A stretch of 64,000 nt of DNA from JAMLIN01 sp041676645 (GCA_041676645.1 JBAYRO010000006.1:1-64000); one strand, 5' to 3'. Numbered from the stretch's first letter, positions 1-9,575 are shown. The notes: generated by a model from the letters alone, not told the origin. Numbers and translations: made by a program.

Positions 1-1917
1 CAGCACGAAGATCCGGCCACCGAGCGATGCCTGGATGCCATCGCCGCCCGCGGCCGGCGGGGGCGCCGGCGGCTCGATGTCCAGTCCCGCGGCCAGCAGC
101 GATTCGATCACCTCGCGATTGCGCGCCTCGGTGAAGAAATTCTCGAGCGCGGCGATGATCTCGGGCCCGACCCCTTCCAGCGGGTCCGGCTCGAGGGCTT
201 CGCCCTTCGAGCGTCGCTTCGCGTTCTCCTTCTGCAGCCGGATCTTTTCCTCCCCCAGGGCCGGCCAGTCGGCCGTCATGATCGCCTGGAGGCTGCCGAA
301 GGCCCCGGACAGGATCCTGGCGATCTCCTCGCCGACATGACGGATCCCGAGACCGAAGATGAAGCGCGCGAGGCTGCAGCGGCGCGATGCCGCGATGGCG
401 GCAACCAGCCGGGCGGCCGATTTCTCCCCCATGCGATCCAGGCCGGACAGCGTCTGCGCATCGAGCCGGTAGAGATCGGCCGGACTATGGACGAGGTCGC
501 GCGCGATGAGCTGCTCGACGATCTTTTCGCCCAGGCCGTCGATGTCCATGGCGCGGCGCTGCCCGAAGTGCAGCAGGGCCTGCTTGCGCTGGGCGGCGCA
601 CACCAGGCCACCCTGGCATCGCCAGGCCGCCTCGCCGGGCTCGCGCGCGGCCTGCGAACCGCAGACCGGGCATACGGACGGCATCCGGAATTCGCGCAGG
701 CGCTCATGGCCGGGCTCGCCTTCGGCGGGACGGCGTTCGGACAGGGCGCGGACGACCTCGGGGATGACATCGCCGGCGCGACGCACCACCACCCGGTCGC
801 CGATCAGCAGGCCCTTGCGGCGGATCTCGTCCTCGTTGTGCAGGGTGGCGTTGCTCACCGTCGTCCCCCCGACGAATACCGGGGCAAGGCGCGCCACGGG
901 CGTCAGGGCGCCGGTGCGCCCGACCTGGATCTCGATGTCGAGCAGATCCGTCTCGGCCTCCTGGGCAGGAAACTTGTGGGCGAGCGCGAAACGCGGAGCG
1001 CGCGCCACGAAGCCAAGGCGCTGCTGCTCGCGACGCTCGTCGACCTTGTAGACCACGCCGTCGATCTCGTAGGGCAGGCCAGCGCGGCGCTCCCCGACCT
1101 CGGCATAGTAGGCAAGCAGGGCCGCCGCGCCCGCACGGGTTTCATGCTCGCCCACCGGCAGGCCGAAGGCCGCAAGCGCATCGAGCAGGCCGGACTGGGT
1201 GGCCGGCACCTCGAAGCCGCGTGCCGCGCCGATCCCGTAGGCAAGGAAGCGCAGCGGGCGCCGCGCCGTCGCCGCCGGATCGAGCTGGCGCAGGCTGCCG
1301 GCGGCCGCATTGCGGGGATTCACGAAGCTGCGTTCGCCACGCTCGAGCTGCTCCGCATTCATGCGCTCGAAGTCGGCCTTGTACAGGATGACCTCGCCGC
1401 GCACCTCGAGGAGTTCCGGCGGAGCGTCGCTGCGCAGGCGCAGGGGAATCGCCCGCACGGTACGCAGGTTCGCGGTCACGTCCTCCCCGGTCTGGCCATC
1501 GCCGCGGGTGGCGCCCTGCACGAAGCGGCCCGACTCGTAGCGCAGGGAAATCGCGAGGCCATCGTATTTCGGCTCGACGCTGTAGCGAACCGCTGTCTCG
1601 CCCTTGCCGAGCTGCTCGCGCACCCGCCGGTCGAATGCGAGGACCTCCTCGTCGGTGAACGCGTTGCCGAGCGAGAGCATCGGCTCGGCATGCCGGACCG
1701 CCGCGAAGCCGGCCGCCGGTGGCGCACCGACCCGCTGGCTGGGGGAATCATGGGCCACCCATTCGGGATGCGCGGCCTCGATCTCGAGAAGCTCGCGAAA
1801 CAGGCGGTCGTACTCCTCGTCGCTGCGAGTCGGCGCATCGAGCACGTAGTACTCGTAGGAGAGCTGCTCCAGCTCCGTCCGCAATCGTGCAAGGCGCTCG
1901 CGGGCGCTTTCGGCCAT
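1..1917 (-). CDS. ligA: NAD-dependent DNA ligase LigA (C-terminus cut by window edge)
   Basis: Seals nicks in duplex DNA during replication and repair, using NAD+ to adenylate an active-site lysine. The open frame starts at ATG 1917 and runs off the left edge without a stop: 639 codons are visible of about 670-700 usual for the family. The N-terminal Ia region carries the YEYYVLD motif, the adenylation motif KYDGL places the lysine near residue 117, and an OB fold, a four-cysteine zinc finger (CPVCG and later cysteines, around residues 410-435) and helix-hairpin-helix repeats follow. The last visible residues (GGRIFVL) are the first strand of the C-terminal BRCT domain. The start overlaps the zipA stop (TGATG), so it is coupled to zipA in a smc-zipA-ligA operon. 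Confidence 0.96.
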   Translation of the reverse strand, partial: MAESARERLARLRTELEQLSYEYYVLDAPTRSDEEYDRLFRELLEIEAAHPEWVAHDSPSQRVGAPPAAGFAAVRHAEPMLSLGNAFTDEEVLAFDRRVREQLGKGETAVRYSVEPKYDGLAISLRYESGRFVQGATRGDGQTGEDVTANLRTVRAIPLRLRSDAPPELLEVRGEVILYKADFERMNAEQLERGERSFVNPRNAAAGSLRQLDPAATARRPLRFLAYGIGAARGFEVPATQSGLLDALAAFGLPVGEHETRAGAAALLAYYAEVGERRAGLPYEIDGVVYKVDERREQQRLGFVARAPRFALAHKFPAQEAETDLLDIEIQVGRTGALTPVARLAPVFVGGTTVSNATLHNEDEIRRKGLLIGDRVVVRRAGDVIPEVVRALSERRPAEGEPGHERLREFRMPSVCPVCGSQAAREPGEAAWRCQGGLVCAAQRKQALLHFGQRRAMDIDGLGEKIVEQLIARDLVHSPADLYRLDAQTLSGLDRMGEKSAARLVAAIAASRRCSLARFIFGLGIRHVGEEIARILSGAFGSLQAIMTADWPALGEEKIRLQKENAKRRSKGEALEPDPLEGVGPEIIAALENFFTEARNREVIESLLAAGLDIEPPAPPPAAGGDGIQASLGGRIFVL

Positions 1918-3269
1918 CAGTTGAACAGGCGCAAGGCGACCGGCGAGCCGGCCTGGAACCCGGCCCGTTCCAGCGCGCCGTAGCGCGCCGCCAGCTGGTC
2001 CTCGATCCGGGTGAACACCGCATCGGTGAGGGCCCGCCCGGTATCGTCGACCATGCGGCCCTGCAGGGCCTGGGCGCAATGCCAGGCGCAAGCCACCATC
2101 TCGCGCAGCGGTTGGCGCGCAGCGGCCACCCTGGGCACATCGAGCAGGAAGGTGAGCCGGTTCGGGGTGTCGCCCAAGGCCACCGAGAACACCACCTCGC
2201 CCTGCTCGCCGAGCCGGGCGTAACGGTTGTTGCCGCGCTCGATGACGTCCGCCGACTGCGCGATCCCGGCCAGATCGGCCGGCGAGAGCGCCTCGGCGAC
2301 CTCGACGTTGACGCCGATCTGCGCATCGAGGGCGGCGCAACGGGCGTCGAGTTCCCGGGCGCGATCGAGGACCTGCATCATGTCCGGCGCGTCGACGAAG
2401 GCACCGAGGCTGTCGACCAGCGACTGCAGGCCAGCGACGAACTCGGAATACTCCATCGCATTGAGGGGTCCGTGGCGGTTGGCCATCAGGATGCCGACGC
2501 GCAGGCTGCGGTAGTGCCGTCCGGGCCGTGGCGCCTCCCAGGAATCCGCCACCGGAGCGGGCCCGGCATCCGCATCCGCATCCGCATCCGGATCCAGATC
2601 GGAGCCGGGGCCGGCCGCCGCGATGTCGCCGGCCTCCGCCTGCGGCGCGAACGCGGCGCCGTCGCCCTCGTCCTCGCGCAGGGCCTGGGGACCCTCGTCC
2701 ATCGTCGCGGTCGTCGCCAGCGCGATCGGCTCGGTCGAAGCCTCCACCACGACCGGCTTGCTGCCGGCACGGCGGAATTTCCGCGCCAGGCCGATGACCC
2801 GCTCGCCCGCCACCGGGCCGGCGAGATCGACCGGAACACAGCAGTCGGCCACGGGATCGAGCCGCGCCGGCGGGGGACCGGCCCGTGCCGCATGGGCCTC
2901 GAGAATGCGATCCTGGGCGGAGATCACCGCGCCTTCGGCACGCCCGGCCGGCTCGAGGGCGGCGGTCTCGGGGGAATCGGCCGCGGCCGCTGCATCGGCG
3001 GCATCGGCCACGACATCGTCGAGCGCCGGCAGCGGTTCGTCCTCGATCGACCCGGTTTCCGCCAGTCCGTCACCGGCGCCGGGCGGCAGATCGACCACCG
3101 GGGCGGCGCCGACCCTGCCGAAGCGGGGCTCCTGGCGCAGCAGCGGCTCGGGCTCCCGGGCATCGGGGATCCGGCGCCGAAACGTGCCGCCGAGCCAGTA
3201 GTTGTACAGGAGGACGCCACCGACGCCGACCAGCGCCAGGATCAGCAGGCTCAGTCCCAGACTGCTCAC
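1917..3269 (-). CDS. zipA: Cell division protein ZipA
   Basis: Inner-membrane anchor that binds the C-terminal tail of FtsZ and stabilises the early division ring. The 450-residue protein opens with one transmembrane segment (about residues 3-22, SLGLSLLILALVGVGGVLLY), followed by a long acidic Pro/Ala-rich linker and a C-terminal FtsZ-binding domain of about 140 residues. I start it at GTG 3269 because GGAG lies 7 bases upstream; the in-frame TTG at 3275 is too close to that site. The linker contains a GCATCC microsatellite (2566-2595) coding for alternating Asp-Ala. It lies 12 bases after smc and its stop overlaps the ligA start. The linker is not conserved, so the name rests on topology, the C-terminal domain and gene order. 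Confidence 0.85.
   Translation of the reverse strand: MSSLGLSLLILALVGVGGVLLYNYWLGGTFRRRIPDAREPEPLLRQEPRFGRVGAAPVVDLPPGAGDGLAETGSIEDEPLPALDDVVADAADAAAAADSPETAALEPAGRAEGAVISAQDRILEAHAARAGPPPARLDPVADCCVPVDLAGPVAGERVIGLARKFRRAGSKPVVVEASTEPIALATTATMDEGPQALREDEGDGAAFAPQAEAGDIAAAGPGSDLDPDADADADAGPAPVADSWEAPRPGRHYRSLRVGILMANRHGPLNAMEYSEFVAGLQSLVDSLGAFVDAPDMMQVLDRARELDARCAALDAQIGVNVEVAEALSPADLAGIAQSADVIERGNNRYARLGEQGEVVFSVALGDTPNRLTFLLDVPRVAAARQPLREMVACAWHCAQALQGRMVDDTGRALTDAVFTRIEDQLAARYGALERAGFQAGSPVALRLFN
2566..2595. repeat. GCATCC hexanucleotide repeat inside zipA
   Basis: Four exact GCATCC units (2566-2589) are followed by one variant unit, GGATCC. On the coding (minus) strand they encode an Asp-Ala run in the disordered ZipA linker. 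Because the unit is a multiple of three, a gain or loss of copies would change linker length but not frame. Confidence 0.9.
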
Positions 3270-3281
3270 GTGCAAACTCCT

Positions 3282-6200
3282 TCAGGCCACCTCGGCGTAC
3301 TCCACGGCCCGATCGAGATCGACCGCGACGATCCGCGACACGCCACGCTCCTGCATGGTCACACCGATCAGCTGCGATGCGAGTTCCATCGCGATCTTGT
3401 TGTGGGTAATGAACAGGAACTGCGTCTGGTCCGACATCCGCCGCACGATCTCGACGTAGCGCTCGGTATTGGGCTCGTCGAGGGGCGCGTCGACCTCGTC
3501 GAGCAGGCAGAACGGCGCCGGATTGAGCTGGAAGAGCGCGAAGACCAGGGCAATCGCGGTCAGTGCCTTCTCGCCACCGGAGAGCTGGTGGATCGAGGTA
3601 TTGCGCTTGCCCGGCGGCTGCGCCATCACCTGCACGCCGGCATCGAGGATCTCGTCGCCGGTGAGGATCAGTCGCGCCTCGCCACCGCCGAACAACTGCG
3701 GGAACAGCACGCCGAAATGGCGATTGACCGTATCGTAGGTATCCTGCAGGAGCTGGCGGGTTTCCTTGTCGATCCGGCGGATCGCATCCTCGAGGGTCTC
3801 GATCGCCTCGCCGAGATCGGCCGACTGCGCGTCCAGGAAACCCTTGCGCTCGCCCGCCTCGGCGAGCTCGTCCAGCGCAGCGAGATTGACCGCGCCGAGC
3901 GCCGCGATCGAGTTGCCCAGTCGGGTGACCTCGCCCTGCAGCCAGCTCGCCCGGGGGCGTTCCTCGGCCATGCCGGCGAGCAGCTCGGCTTCGGCGGCCT
4001 CGTCGACGCCCGCGCCGCGCAATTGCTCGTCGAACTGCTCGACCCCGATCCGGGCCGCCTGCTCCTTCAGCTGCAACGCCGCGACCTCGGCCCGCAGCGG
4101 TTCCTGCTCATGTTCGGCGCGCAGGCGGGCTTCCTCGCGCGAACGCAGCTGCTGGCCGAGATCGTCCAGGCGCTGGCGCGCCAGGCCGAGCGCCTGCTCG
4201 CGATCGGCCCGCAGGCCCAGTGCCGATTGCAGGGCCTGCTGTGCGGGTTGCGTCGACAGGCGCGCAAGCCGTTCGCGCAAGCCCGTCGATTCGGTTCCGC
4301 CCCTTTCGATGGCCTGTTGCGCCTGCATGATCGATTGCTCGAAGCGCTCGATGTCGGCCGCCGCCGTGCGAGTGGCGAACAGCGCTTCCTGGGCCGAGCG
4401 CTCCGCCTCGCGCAGCCGCGCCCGATGGGCATCGCGTGCGGCTTCGGCTGCTTCGAGCGCCTCGCGCCGCCTTTCGGCCGCTTCCTGGCGCTCGGCCAGG
4501 GATTCGTCGAGCGTCTCGAAGCGCGCCAGCGCCTGGGCGAGCACCTCGTCGAGCCGGGCCACGCTTTCCTCGGATTCGGCCTGCTCGCCGGCGACCCGTT
4601 GTCGCTCGCTCGCGACCCGCTCCGCTTCCTGGGCGAGCCGCTGCACTTCGAGCCGCGCGGCCCCGAGGCGGCGCGCGAGATCGGCATGGGATTCGCGCAG
4701 GGCTTCGAGGGTGCGCAGGCACTCGGCGGCGCTGGATTCGGCTCGCTGCGCCGCGCTGCGCGATTCCTCGGCGAGCAGCCGCGTGGCCCTGAGGACGCGA
4801 TCGAGGTTCTCGAGTTCCTGCTGGCGCGCGAGCAGCCCTTCCTGCTCGCTGTCCGCCGCATAGAGCTGCATCGAGCCGCGCCCGATGGTGTGCCCGTCCG
4901 GCACGACGAAACGCCCGCCGACCGGCAGCTCGGCGCGCTGGCGCATCGCCGTTTCCATGTCCGGCGCCTGGTAGTGCCCCGCGAACCAGTCGGCAACGAG
5001 GGCCTGGACACCCGCATCACCGGTACGCACGACCGCGGCCAGCGGCAAGGCGCCGCCCGGCAGGCCCGCCATCGGGGCGCCCGGGGCGAGGCTGGCATCG
5101 AAGAATGCGACCTTGGCCGGCGGAGCGTCGCCGGCCAGGCCGAGTGCATGGTCGAGCTGGCCCACTTCGAGGGCGCCCACCCGTTCACGCATGATCGATT
5201 CGACCGCAGTCTCCCAGCCCGACTCGATATGCAGGTGCTGCCAGAGCCGCTTCATTCGCTCGAGTCCGTGGCGAGCCAGCCAGGGGCCGACCTTCGCCTG
5301 GCTGTCGACCCGCTCCTGGAGGTCGCGCAGGGCGGCGATCCGGGCCTCGACCTGGGCAAGCTTCGCTTCGGTCTCGCGCAGCGCGTCGTGCGCCGGCGCG
5401 CGACGGGTATCGTGCTCCTGCCACTGCGAGCGGGCCTGCTCGAGCCGGGCGGCCGATTCCTCTTCGCGGGCTTCGAGCTCGGCGAGCTCGGCCCGGGCGT
5501 TCTCCAGCGTCACCGGGTCGAATTCGCGCAAGGCCGCCGCATCGGCGGCCAGTCGCTGGCGACGCTGTTCGATCCGCTCGAGTCGCTCCTGGGCGTTGCG
5601 CTGCTCGAGGCTGCTGAGCTCCAGCCCCCGGCGAATCTCGTTGACCTCGGCCTGCCCGGTCTCCACCGCCTCGCGCGCCTCGCGCAGCGTGGTCTCGAAA
5701 TCGTCGGAGGAATCGGCGAGCCCGGCGAGGGATTCCTCGAGGCTGGCGTGCCGCGCATCGGCTTCCTCACGGGCGGTGCGCGCCTGCTCCAGCCCTTCGG
5801 TGGCAAGGCGAAGCTCGGCCGCGAGGCGCTCGGCATCGGCCTGGATCGTGGCGAGACGGTCGGTGATCTGGCCACTGGTTTCGTCGACGTGCCGGATCTC
5901 GGCCTCGAGGCGACCGACCTCGGCATTGGCCTCGTAGAAGCGAGCCTGCTCGGCATGGACTGCATCGCCAGCCTCGTAGTGGGCGCTGCGGCGCGTCTCG
6001 ATCTCGGCCTCGAGCGCCCGCTGCTCGGCGATCTTCGCCTCGAGGGCGGTACGGGCGGCGGACTCGCGCTGCCGACAGGCGGCCTGTTCGCGACTCGCCT
6101 CGTCACGGCGGACCAGCCAGTGCATCTGCTGCTTGCGTTCCCGCTCGGTCTCGAGCTCGCGAAAGCGCTGGGCGACCTCCGCCTGGCGCTCGAGGCGCTC

Positions 6201-6815
6201 GATCTGGTTGCCGAGCTCGCGACGGATGTCCTCGACCCGGTCGAGGTTCTCGCGGGTATCGGCAAGCCGGTTGCTCGTCTCGCGCCGGCGCTCCTTGTAC
6301 TTGGACACGCCGGCCGCTTCCTCGAGGAAGACGCGCAATTCCTCGGGCCGCGCCTCGATGATCCGGGAGATCATGCCCTGGCCGATGATCGCGTAGGCAC
6401 GCGGTCCCAGGCCGGTGCCGAGGAACATGTCGTGAACATCGCGGCGCCGGACCACCTGGTTGTTGATCAGGTACGACGAATTGCCGTCCCGGGTGAGCAC
6501 CCGCTTGACGGAGATCTCGGCGAACTGCGCCCAGCTGCCGCCGATGCGCCCGAGGCTGTTGTCGAAGATCAGTTCCACCGATGCGCGTGCGGAGGGCTTG
6601 CGATCGGCCGAACCGTTGAAGATCACGTCCTGCATCGATTCGCCGCGCAGCTCGGAGGCCTTCGACTCCCCCAGCACCCAGCGCACGGCATCCATGATGT
6701 TGGACTTGCCGCAGCCATTGGGGCCGACGACGCCGACGAGCTGTCCGGGCACGTCGAACGCCGTGGGATCGACGAACGACTTGAACCCGGCGAGTTTGAT
6801 CTGCTTCAGTCGCAA
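3282..6815 (-). CDS. smc: Chromosome segregation protein SMC
   Basis: Structural maintenance of chromosomes ATPase, which forms a dimeric ring with ScpA/ScpB and extrudes DNA loops to condense and segregate the chromosome. The 1177-residue product has the family length. Walker A (GPNGCGKS) is at residues 31-38, two long Glu/Arg/Ala-rich coiled coils surround a hinge at about 500-640, the signature LSGGEK is at 1078-1083, and Walker B (CLLDEVDAPLDEP) follows. The frame stays open upstream, but I start at TTG 6815 because it gives the conserved beginning (M)RLKQIKLAGFKSF and has GAGGAAA about 8 bases upstream. It is the first gene of smc-zipA-ligA and is divergent from queF. Confidence 0.96.
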   Translation of the reverse strand: MRLKQIKLAGFKSFVDPTAFDVPGQLVGVVGPNGCGKSNIMDAVRWVLGESKASELRGESMQDVIFNGSADRKPSARASVELIFDNSLGRIGGSWAQFAEISVKRVLTRDGNSSYLINNQVVRRRDVHDMFLGTGLGPRAYAIIGQGMISRIIEARPEELRVFLEEAAGVSKYKERRRETSNRLADTRENLDRVEDIRRELGNQIERLERQAEVAQRFRELETERERKQQMHWLVRRDEASREQAACRQRESAARTALEAKIAEQRALEAEIETRRSAHYEAGDAVHAEQARFYEANAEVGRLEAEIRHVDETSGQITDRLATIQADAERLAAELRLATEGLEQARTAREEADARHASLEESLAGLADSSDDFETTLREAREAVETGQAEVNEIRRGLELSSLEQRNAQERLERIEQRRQRLAADAAALREFDPVTLENARAELAELEAREEESAARLEQARSQWQEHDTRRAPAHDALRETEAKLAQVEARIAALRDLQERVDSQAKVGPWLARHGLERMKRLWQHLHIESGWETAVESIMRERVGALEVGQLDHALGLAGDAPPAKVAFFDASLAPGAPMAGLPGGALPLAAVVRTGDAGVQALVADWFAGHYQAPDMETAMRQRAELPVGGRFVVPDGHTIGRGSMQLYAADSEQEGLLARQQELENLDRVLRATRLLAEESRSAAQRAESSAAECLRTLEALRESHADLARRLGAARLEVQRLAQEAERVASERQRVAGEQAESEESVARLDEVLAQALARFETLDESLAERQEAAERRREALEAAEAARDAHRARLREAERSAQEALFATRTAAADIERFEQSIMQAQQAIERGGTESTGLRERLARLSTQPAQQALQSALGLRADREQALGLARQRLDDLGQQLRSREEARLRAEHEQEPLRAEVAALQLKEQAARIGVEQFDEQLRGAGVDEAAEAELLAGMAEERPRASWLQGEVTRLGNSIAALGAVNLAALDELAEAGERKGFLDAQSADLGEAIETLEDAIRRIDKETRQLLQDTYDTVNRHFGVLFPQLFGGGEARLILTGDEILDAGVQVMAQPPGKRNTSIHQLSGGEKALTAIALVFALFQLNPAPFCLLDEVDAPLDEPNTERYVEIVRRMSDQTQFLFITHNKIAMELASQLIGVTMQERGVSRIVAVDLDRAVEYAEVA

Positions 6816-6884
6816 GTTGGAGTTTCCTCGCGGCAAGGTCCGTGCAGGCGCAACGGACGGTATCGGCTCGCCCAGAAAAGGCGA

Positions 6885-6930
6885 AAAGCCGCAGCGGCGG
6901 CTTGGCATGAAGCCGCAACGGCGGCCTGGC
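6885..6930. repeat. Imperfect direct repeat in the smc-queF intergenic region
   Basis: Two 22-base copies, 6885-6906 and 6909-6930 (24-base period, differing at three positions), each contain GCCGCARCGGCGGC and lie within the 242-base divergent gap. Function unknown; it may be GC-rich low complexity or a regulator site. Confidence 0.5.
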
Positions 6931-6964
6931 GATCCACCGCGGCGGCGGCTCGATCGGGGCTCCG

Positions 6965-6971
6965 TATAATA
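6965..6971. promoter_or_regulatory. -10-like element between smc and queF
   Basis: TATAAT at 6965-6970 reads toward queF. Shifted by one base, the other strand reads TATTAT toward smc. No good -35 hexamer is present at 17 bases on either side. It is the only AT-rich stretch in this divergent gap, so it probably serves one or both genes. Confidence 0.5.
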
Positions 6972-7057
6972 GCACCGCCCCCTCCCGAACCGAGGCCCGC
7001 CGAACGATGCCAGCGCACGGCGGCGCCATGTGCCCGGGGCCCTGCCGGACACCCAGA

Positions 7058-7477
7058 ATGCCCTCCAGACCCAGCAAGCAGCTCGAGACCTTCCCGAACC
7101 CGAATCCGGCCAGGGATTACCTCGTCCATATCGAAATTCCCGAGTTCACCTGCCTGTGCCCCATGACCGGGCAGCCGGACTTCGCGACGATCGTCATCGA
7201 CTACTTCCCCGATCGCAAGAATCTCGAACTCAAGGCGCTCAAGCTGTACATGTGGTCCTACCGGGACGAAGGCGTCTTCCATGAAGCCGTCGGCAACCAG
7301 ATCCTCGACGACCTCGTTGCCGCCTGTCGCCCTCGCTTCATGCGACTGACGACCCGCTGGTATGTGCGTGGCGGCATCTTCACCACGGTGGTGCTCGAGC
7401 ATCGCAAGCGCGCCTGGCAGGCGCCACCGCGGGTGGAGCTCGGTGAATTTCCGGTCACGAGAAGCATGGGCGCCTGA
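7058..7477 (+). CDS. queF: NADPH-dependent 7-cyano-7-deazaguanine reductase (short QueF)
   Basis: Reduces the nitrile of preQ0 to the aminomethyl group of preQ1, a late step in making queuosine for the wobble position of tRNAs. The 139-residue protein belongs to the short, single-domain, type I class. The catalytic cysteine that forms the thioimide is Cys34 in FTCLCPMTGQPD, with the general acid Asp41 seven residues later. The QueF motif continues through YMWSYRDEGVFHEAV. I chose ATG 7058 because it gives the usual MPSRPSK beginning; in-frame ATGs at 7007 and 7028 are also possible, and none has a strong ribosome site. No preQ1 riboswitch is visible upstream, and the other queuosine genes are not in this window. 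Confidence 0.93.
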   Translation: MPSRPSKQLETFPNPNPARDYLVHIEIPEFTCLCPMTGQPDFATIVIDYFPDRKNLELKALKLYMWSYRDEGVFHEAVGNQILDDLVAACRPRFMRLTTRWYVRGGIFTTVVLEHRKRAWQAPPRVELGEFPVTRSMGA

Positions 7478-7512
7478 GAAATTCAAAAACAACATCAAGG
7501 CATTACAGCCAC

Positions 7513-8703
7513 ATGCTAAACCAGAAGCTGAGCCTGCTCCACCCCTATCCCTTTGAACGCCTTGCCAAGCTGCAATCGGGAATAGAACCCGATTCATCAC
7601 GATTTCCGATCAATCTTTCGATCGGTGAGCCACGCCACCCCACACCGGCCCTGCTCAGCGAGGCGGTGTGCGCGAACGTGGCCGGGCTGGCGACCTACCC
7701 GGCCACCGCCGGCACGCCGGCATTGCGCGGCGCGATCGCGGCATGGATCGCAAGGCGCTACGGGGTCGAGCTCGATCCGGCCCGGGAGGTCCTGCCGGTC
7801 AACGGGTCGCGCGAAGCCCTGTTCGCCTTCGCGCAGGTCGTGATCGACCCGGCGCAGGGCGGCCACGTGGTCTGCCCGAATCCCTTCTACCAGATCTACG
7901 AAGGCGCGGCACTGCTGGCCGGCGCAAAGCCCTGGTACCTTACCCAGACTCCGGATCACGGCTACCGATGCGACTGGGAATCCGTCCCGGACGATGTCTG
8001 GGCGAATACTCGCCTGGTCTACCTGTGCACGCCGGGCAATCCCACGGGCGTGGTCGTCGGGCTTGAGGAATGGCGCAGCCTGTTCGCGCTTTCGGACCGC
8101 CATGGCTTCGTGATCGCCGCCGACGAGTGCTATTCCGAAATCTACTTCGATGAAGCCGAACCTCCGCTGGGGGCGCTCCAGGCGGCGCAGGCCCTGGGCC
8201 GCGGCTGCGAACGGCTGGTGGTCTTCTCGAGCCTGTCCAAGCGCTCGAACGCGCCTGGCCTGCGCTCCGGCTTCGTCGCCGGTGATGCGAGCCTGCTCGA
8301 GAGCTTCCTGCACTACCGCACCTACCATGGCAGCGCGATGAGCCCGGTGGTCCAGGCAGCCTCGATCGCCGCCTGGGGCGACGAAGCCCATGTCAGGGAG
8401 AATCGCCGCCTCTATCGCGAGAAGTTCGATGCGGTCACCCCCATGCTGGGTCGGGTGCTCGAGGTGGCTCGCCCCGATGCCGGCTTCTATCTCTGGGCAC
8501 GGGTGCCGGGCGGCGACGATATCGGCTTCGGACTGGGCCTGCTGCGCCAATATAATGTGCGCGTCCTGCCCGGCAGCCTGCTCGCCCGCGACTGGCAGGG
8601 CCAGAACCCCGGTGACGGCTTCGTCCGGATCGCCCTCGTCGACACACCGGCCAACTGCGTCGAGGCCGCAGGCCGGATCGTGCAGTTCGCCTCCGGATCA
8701 TGA
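7513..8703 (+). CDS. dapC: N-succinyldiaminopimelate aminotransferase DapC
   Basis: PLP-dependent class I aminotransferase that transfers an amino group from glutamate to N-succinyl-2-amino-6-ketopimelate in the succinylase branch of lysine and meso-diaminopimelate synthesis. The 396-residue protein shows the fold-type I landmarks: an early LSIGEPRHPTP loop, VNGSREALFAF, YLCTPGNPTG (substrate/PLP binding), DECYSEIYF, and SSLSKRSNAPGLRSG, whose lysine should hold PLP. The adjacent dapD, which starts inside its stop codon (ATGA, 8700-8703), supports this assignment over other aminotransferases of the same fold. It lies 35 bases after queF and may be co-transcribed with it. Confidence 0.93.
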   Translation: MLNQKLSLLHPYPFERLAKLQSGIEPDSSRFPINLSIGEPRHPTPALLSEAVCANVAGLATYPATAGTPALRGAIAAWIARRYGVELDPAREVLPVNGSREALFAFAQVVIDPAQGGHVVCPNPFYQIYEGAALLAGAKPWYLTQTPDHGYRCDWESVPDDVWANTRLVYLCTPGNPTGVVVGLEEWRSLFALSDRHGFVIAADECYSEIYFDEAEPPLGALQAAQALGRGCERLVVFSSLSKRSNAPGLRSGFVAGDASLLESFLHYRTYHGSAMSPVVQAASIAAWGDEAHVRENRRLYREKFDAVTPMLGRVLEVARPDAGFYLWARVPGGDDIGFGLGLLRQYNVRVLPGSLLARDWQGQNPGDGFVRIALVDTPANCVEAAGRIVQFASGS

Positions 8704-9524
8704 ACACCGTGCAAGAGACCATCGAGCGGGCCTGGGAAGACCGCGCCGCCCTGGACCCGGCGACGGCGACGCCCGAGATCCGCGAAGCCGTCGAGCATGT
8801 CCTGGGCGAGCTCGACGCCGGTCGCCTGCGGGTGGCCAGTCGCAGCGACGACGGCGCCTGGGTGGTCCACCAGTGGCTCAAGAAGGCGGTCCTCCTGTCG
8901 TTTCGCCTCCAGGACAATTTCCCGATGGGCGAGGCGCCGCTGCGCTTCTACGACAAGGTGCCCACGAAGTTCGATTCGTACGGGCGCGATGACTTCGTCC
9001 GGGCGGGATTCCGGGTCGTTCCGCCGGCCGTTGCCCGCCGCGGCGCGTTCATCGGCCGCAACGTGGTCCTGATGCCCTCCTACGTCAATATCGGCGCCTA
9101 TGTCGATGAAGGCACCATGGTCGACACCTGGGCGACCGTCGGCTCCTGCGCGCAGATCGGCAGGAATGTCCACCTGTCGGGCGGCGTCGGCATCGGCGGC
9201 GTCCTCGAACCGCTGCAGGCGAATCCGACCATCATCGAGGACAACTGCTTCATCGGGGCGCGCTCGGAGATCGTCGAGGGCGTCATCGTCGGCGAGAACT
9301 CGGTGGTGTCGATGGGGGTCTACATCGGCCAGAGCACCAGGATCTACAACCGCATGACAGGCGAAGTCGGCTATGGTCGGGTACCGCCCGGCTCGGTGGT
9401 GGTGAGCGGCTCACTGCCCGCCCCCGACGGCAGCCACAGCCTGTATTGCGCCGTGATCGTCAAGCGGGTTACCGCAGCCACCCGCGCGAAGACGAGCATC
9501 AACGAACTGCTGCGAGGCGACTGA
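8700..9524 (+). CDS. dapD: Tetrahydrodipicolinate N-succinyltransferase DapD
   Basis: Transfers succinyl from succinyl-CoA to tetrahydrodipicolinate, opening the succinylase route to diaminopimelate and lysine. The 274-residue length is typical. An N-terminal helical domain (about residues 1-100) is followed by a left-handed beta-helix of hexapeptide repeats, visible as the Ile/Val-Gly-x-Asn/Tyr-Val pattern from about residue 110 to 230 (AFIGRNVVLMPSYVNIGAYV, CFIGARSEIVEGVIVGENSV). Its ATG lies in the dapC stop (ATGA), implying coupled translation. Confidence 0.97.
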   Translation: MNTVQETIERAWEDRAALDPATATPEIREAVEHVLGELDAGRLRVASRSDDGAWVVHQWLKKAVLLSFRLQDNFPMGEAPLRFYDKVPTKFDSYGRDDFVRAGFRVVPPAVARRGAFIGRNVVLMPSYVNIGAYVDEGTMVDTWATVGSCAQIGRNVHLSGGVGIGGVLEPLQANPTIIEDNCFIGARSEIVEGVIVGENSVVSMGVYIGQSTRIYNRMTGEVGYGRVPPGSVVVSGSLPAPDGSHSLYCAVIVKRVTAATRAKTSINELLRGD

Positions 9525-9575
9525 GCATCGGTCGGGTCCGCGCCAGCGGCCCGACCCGAAGACCGAGGAGATCGG

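Noticed and set aside
6816..7057. preQ1 riboswitch ahead of queF
   Set aside because: No preQ1-type pseudoknot or conserved loop could be made out; only a -10 box and a GC-rich direct repeat are visible.
1719..7166. Very long open frame on the plus strand opposite ligA, zipA and smc
   Set aside because: It lies antisense to well-recognised genes and shows no known domain; long antisense frames are expected at this GC content. The same holds for plus-strand frames at 24284-27265, 27294-29372 and 30778-34194.
9530..9556. GGTCGGG/CCCGACC hairpin after dapD as a terminator
   Set aside because: Only seven sure pairs and no T-run, with pilU following in the same direction behind a good ribosome site; transcription probably continues.
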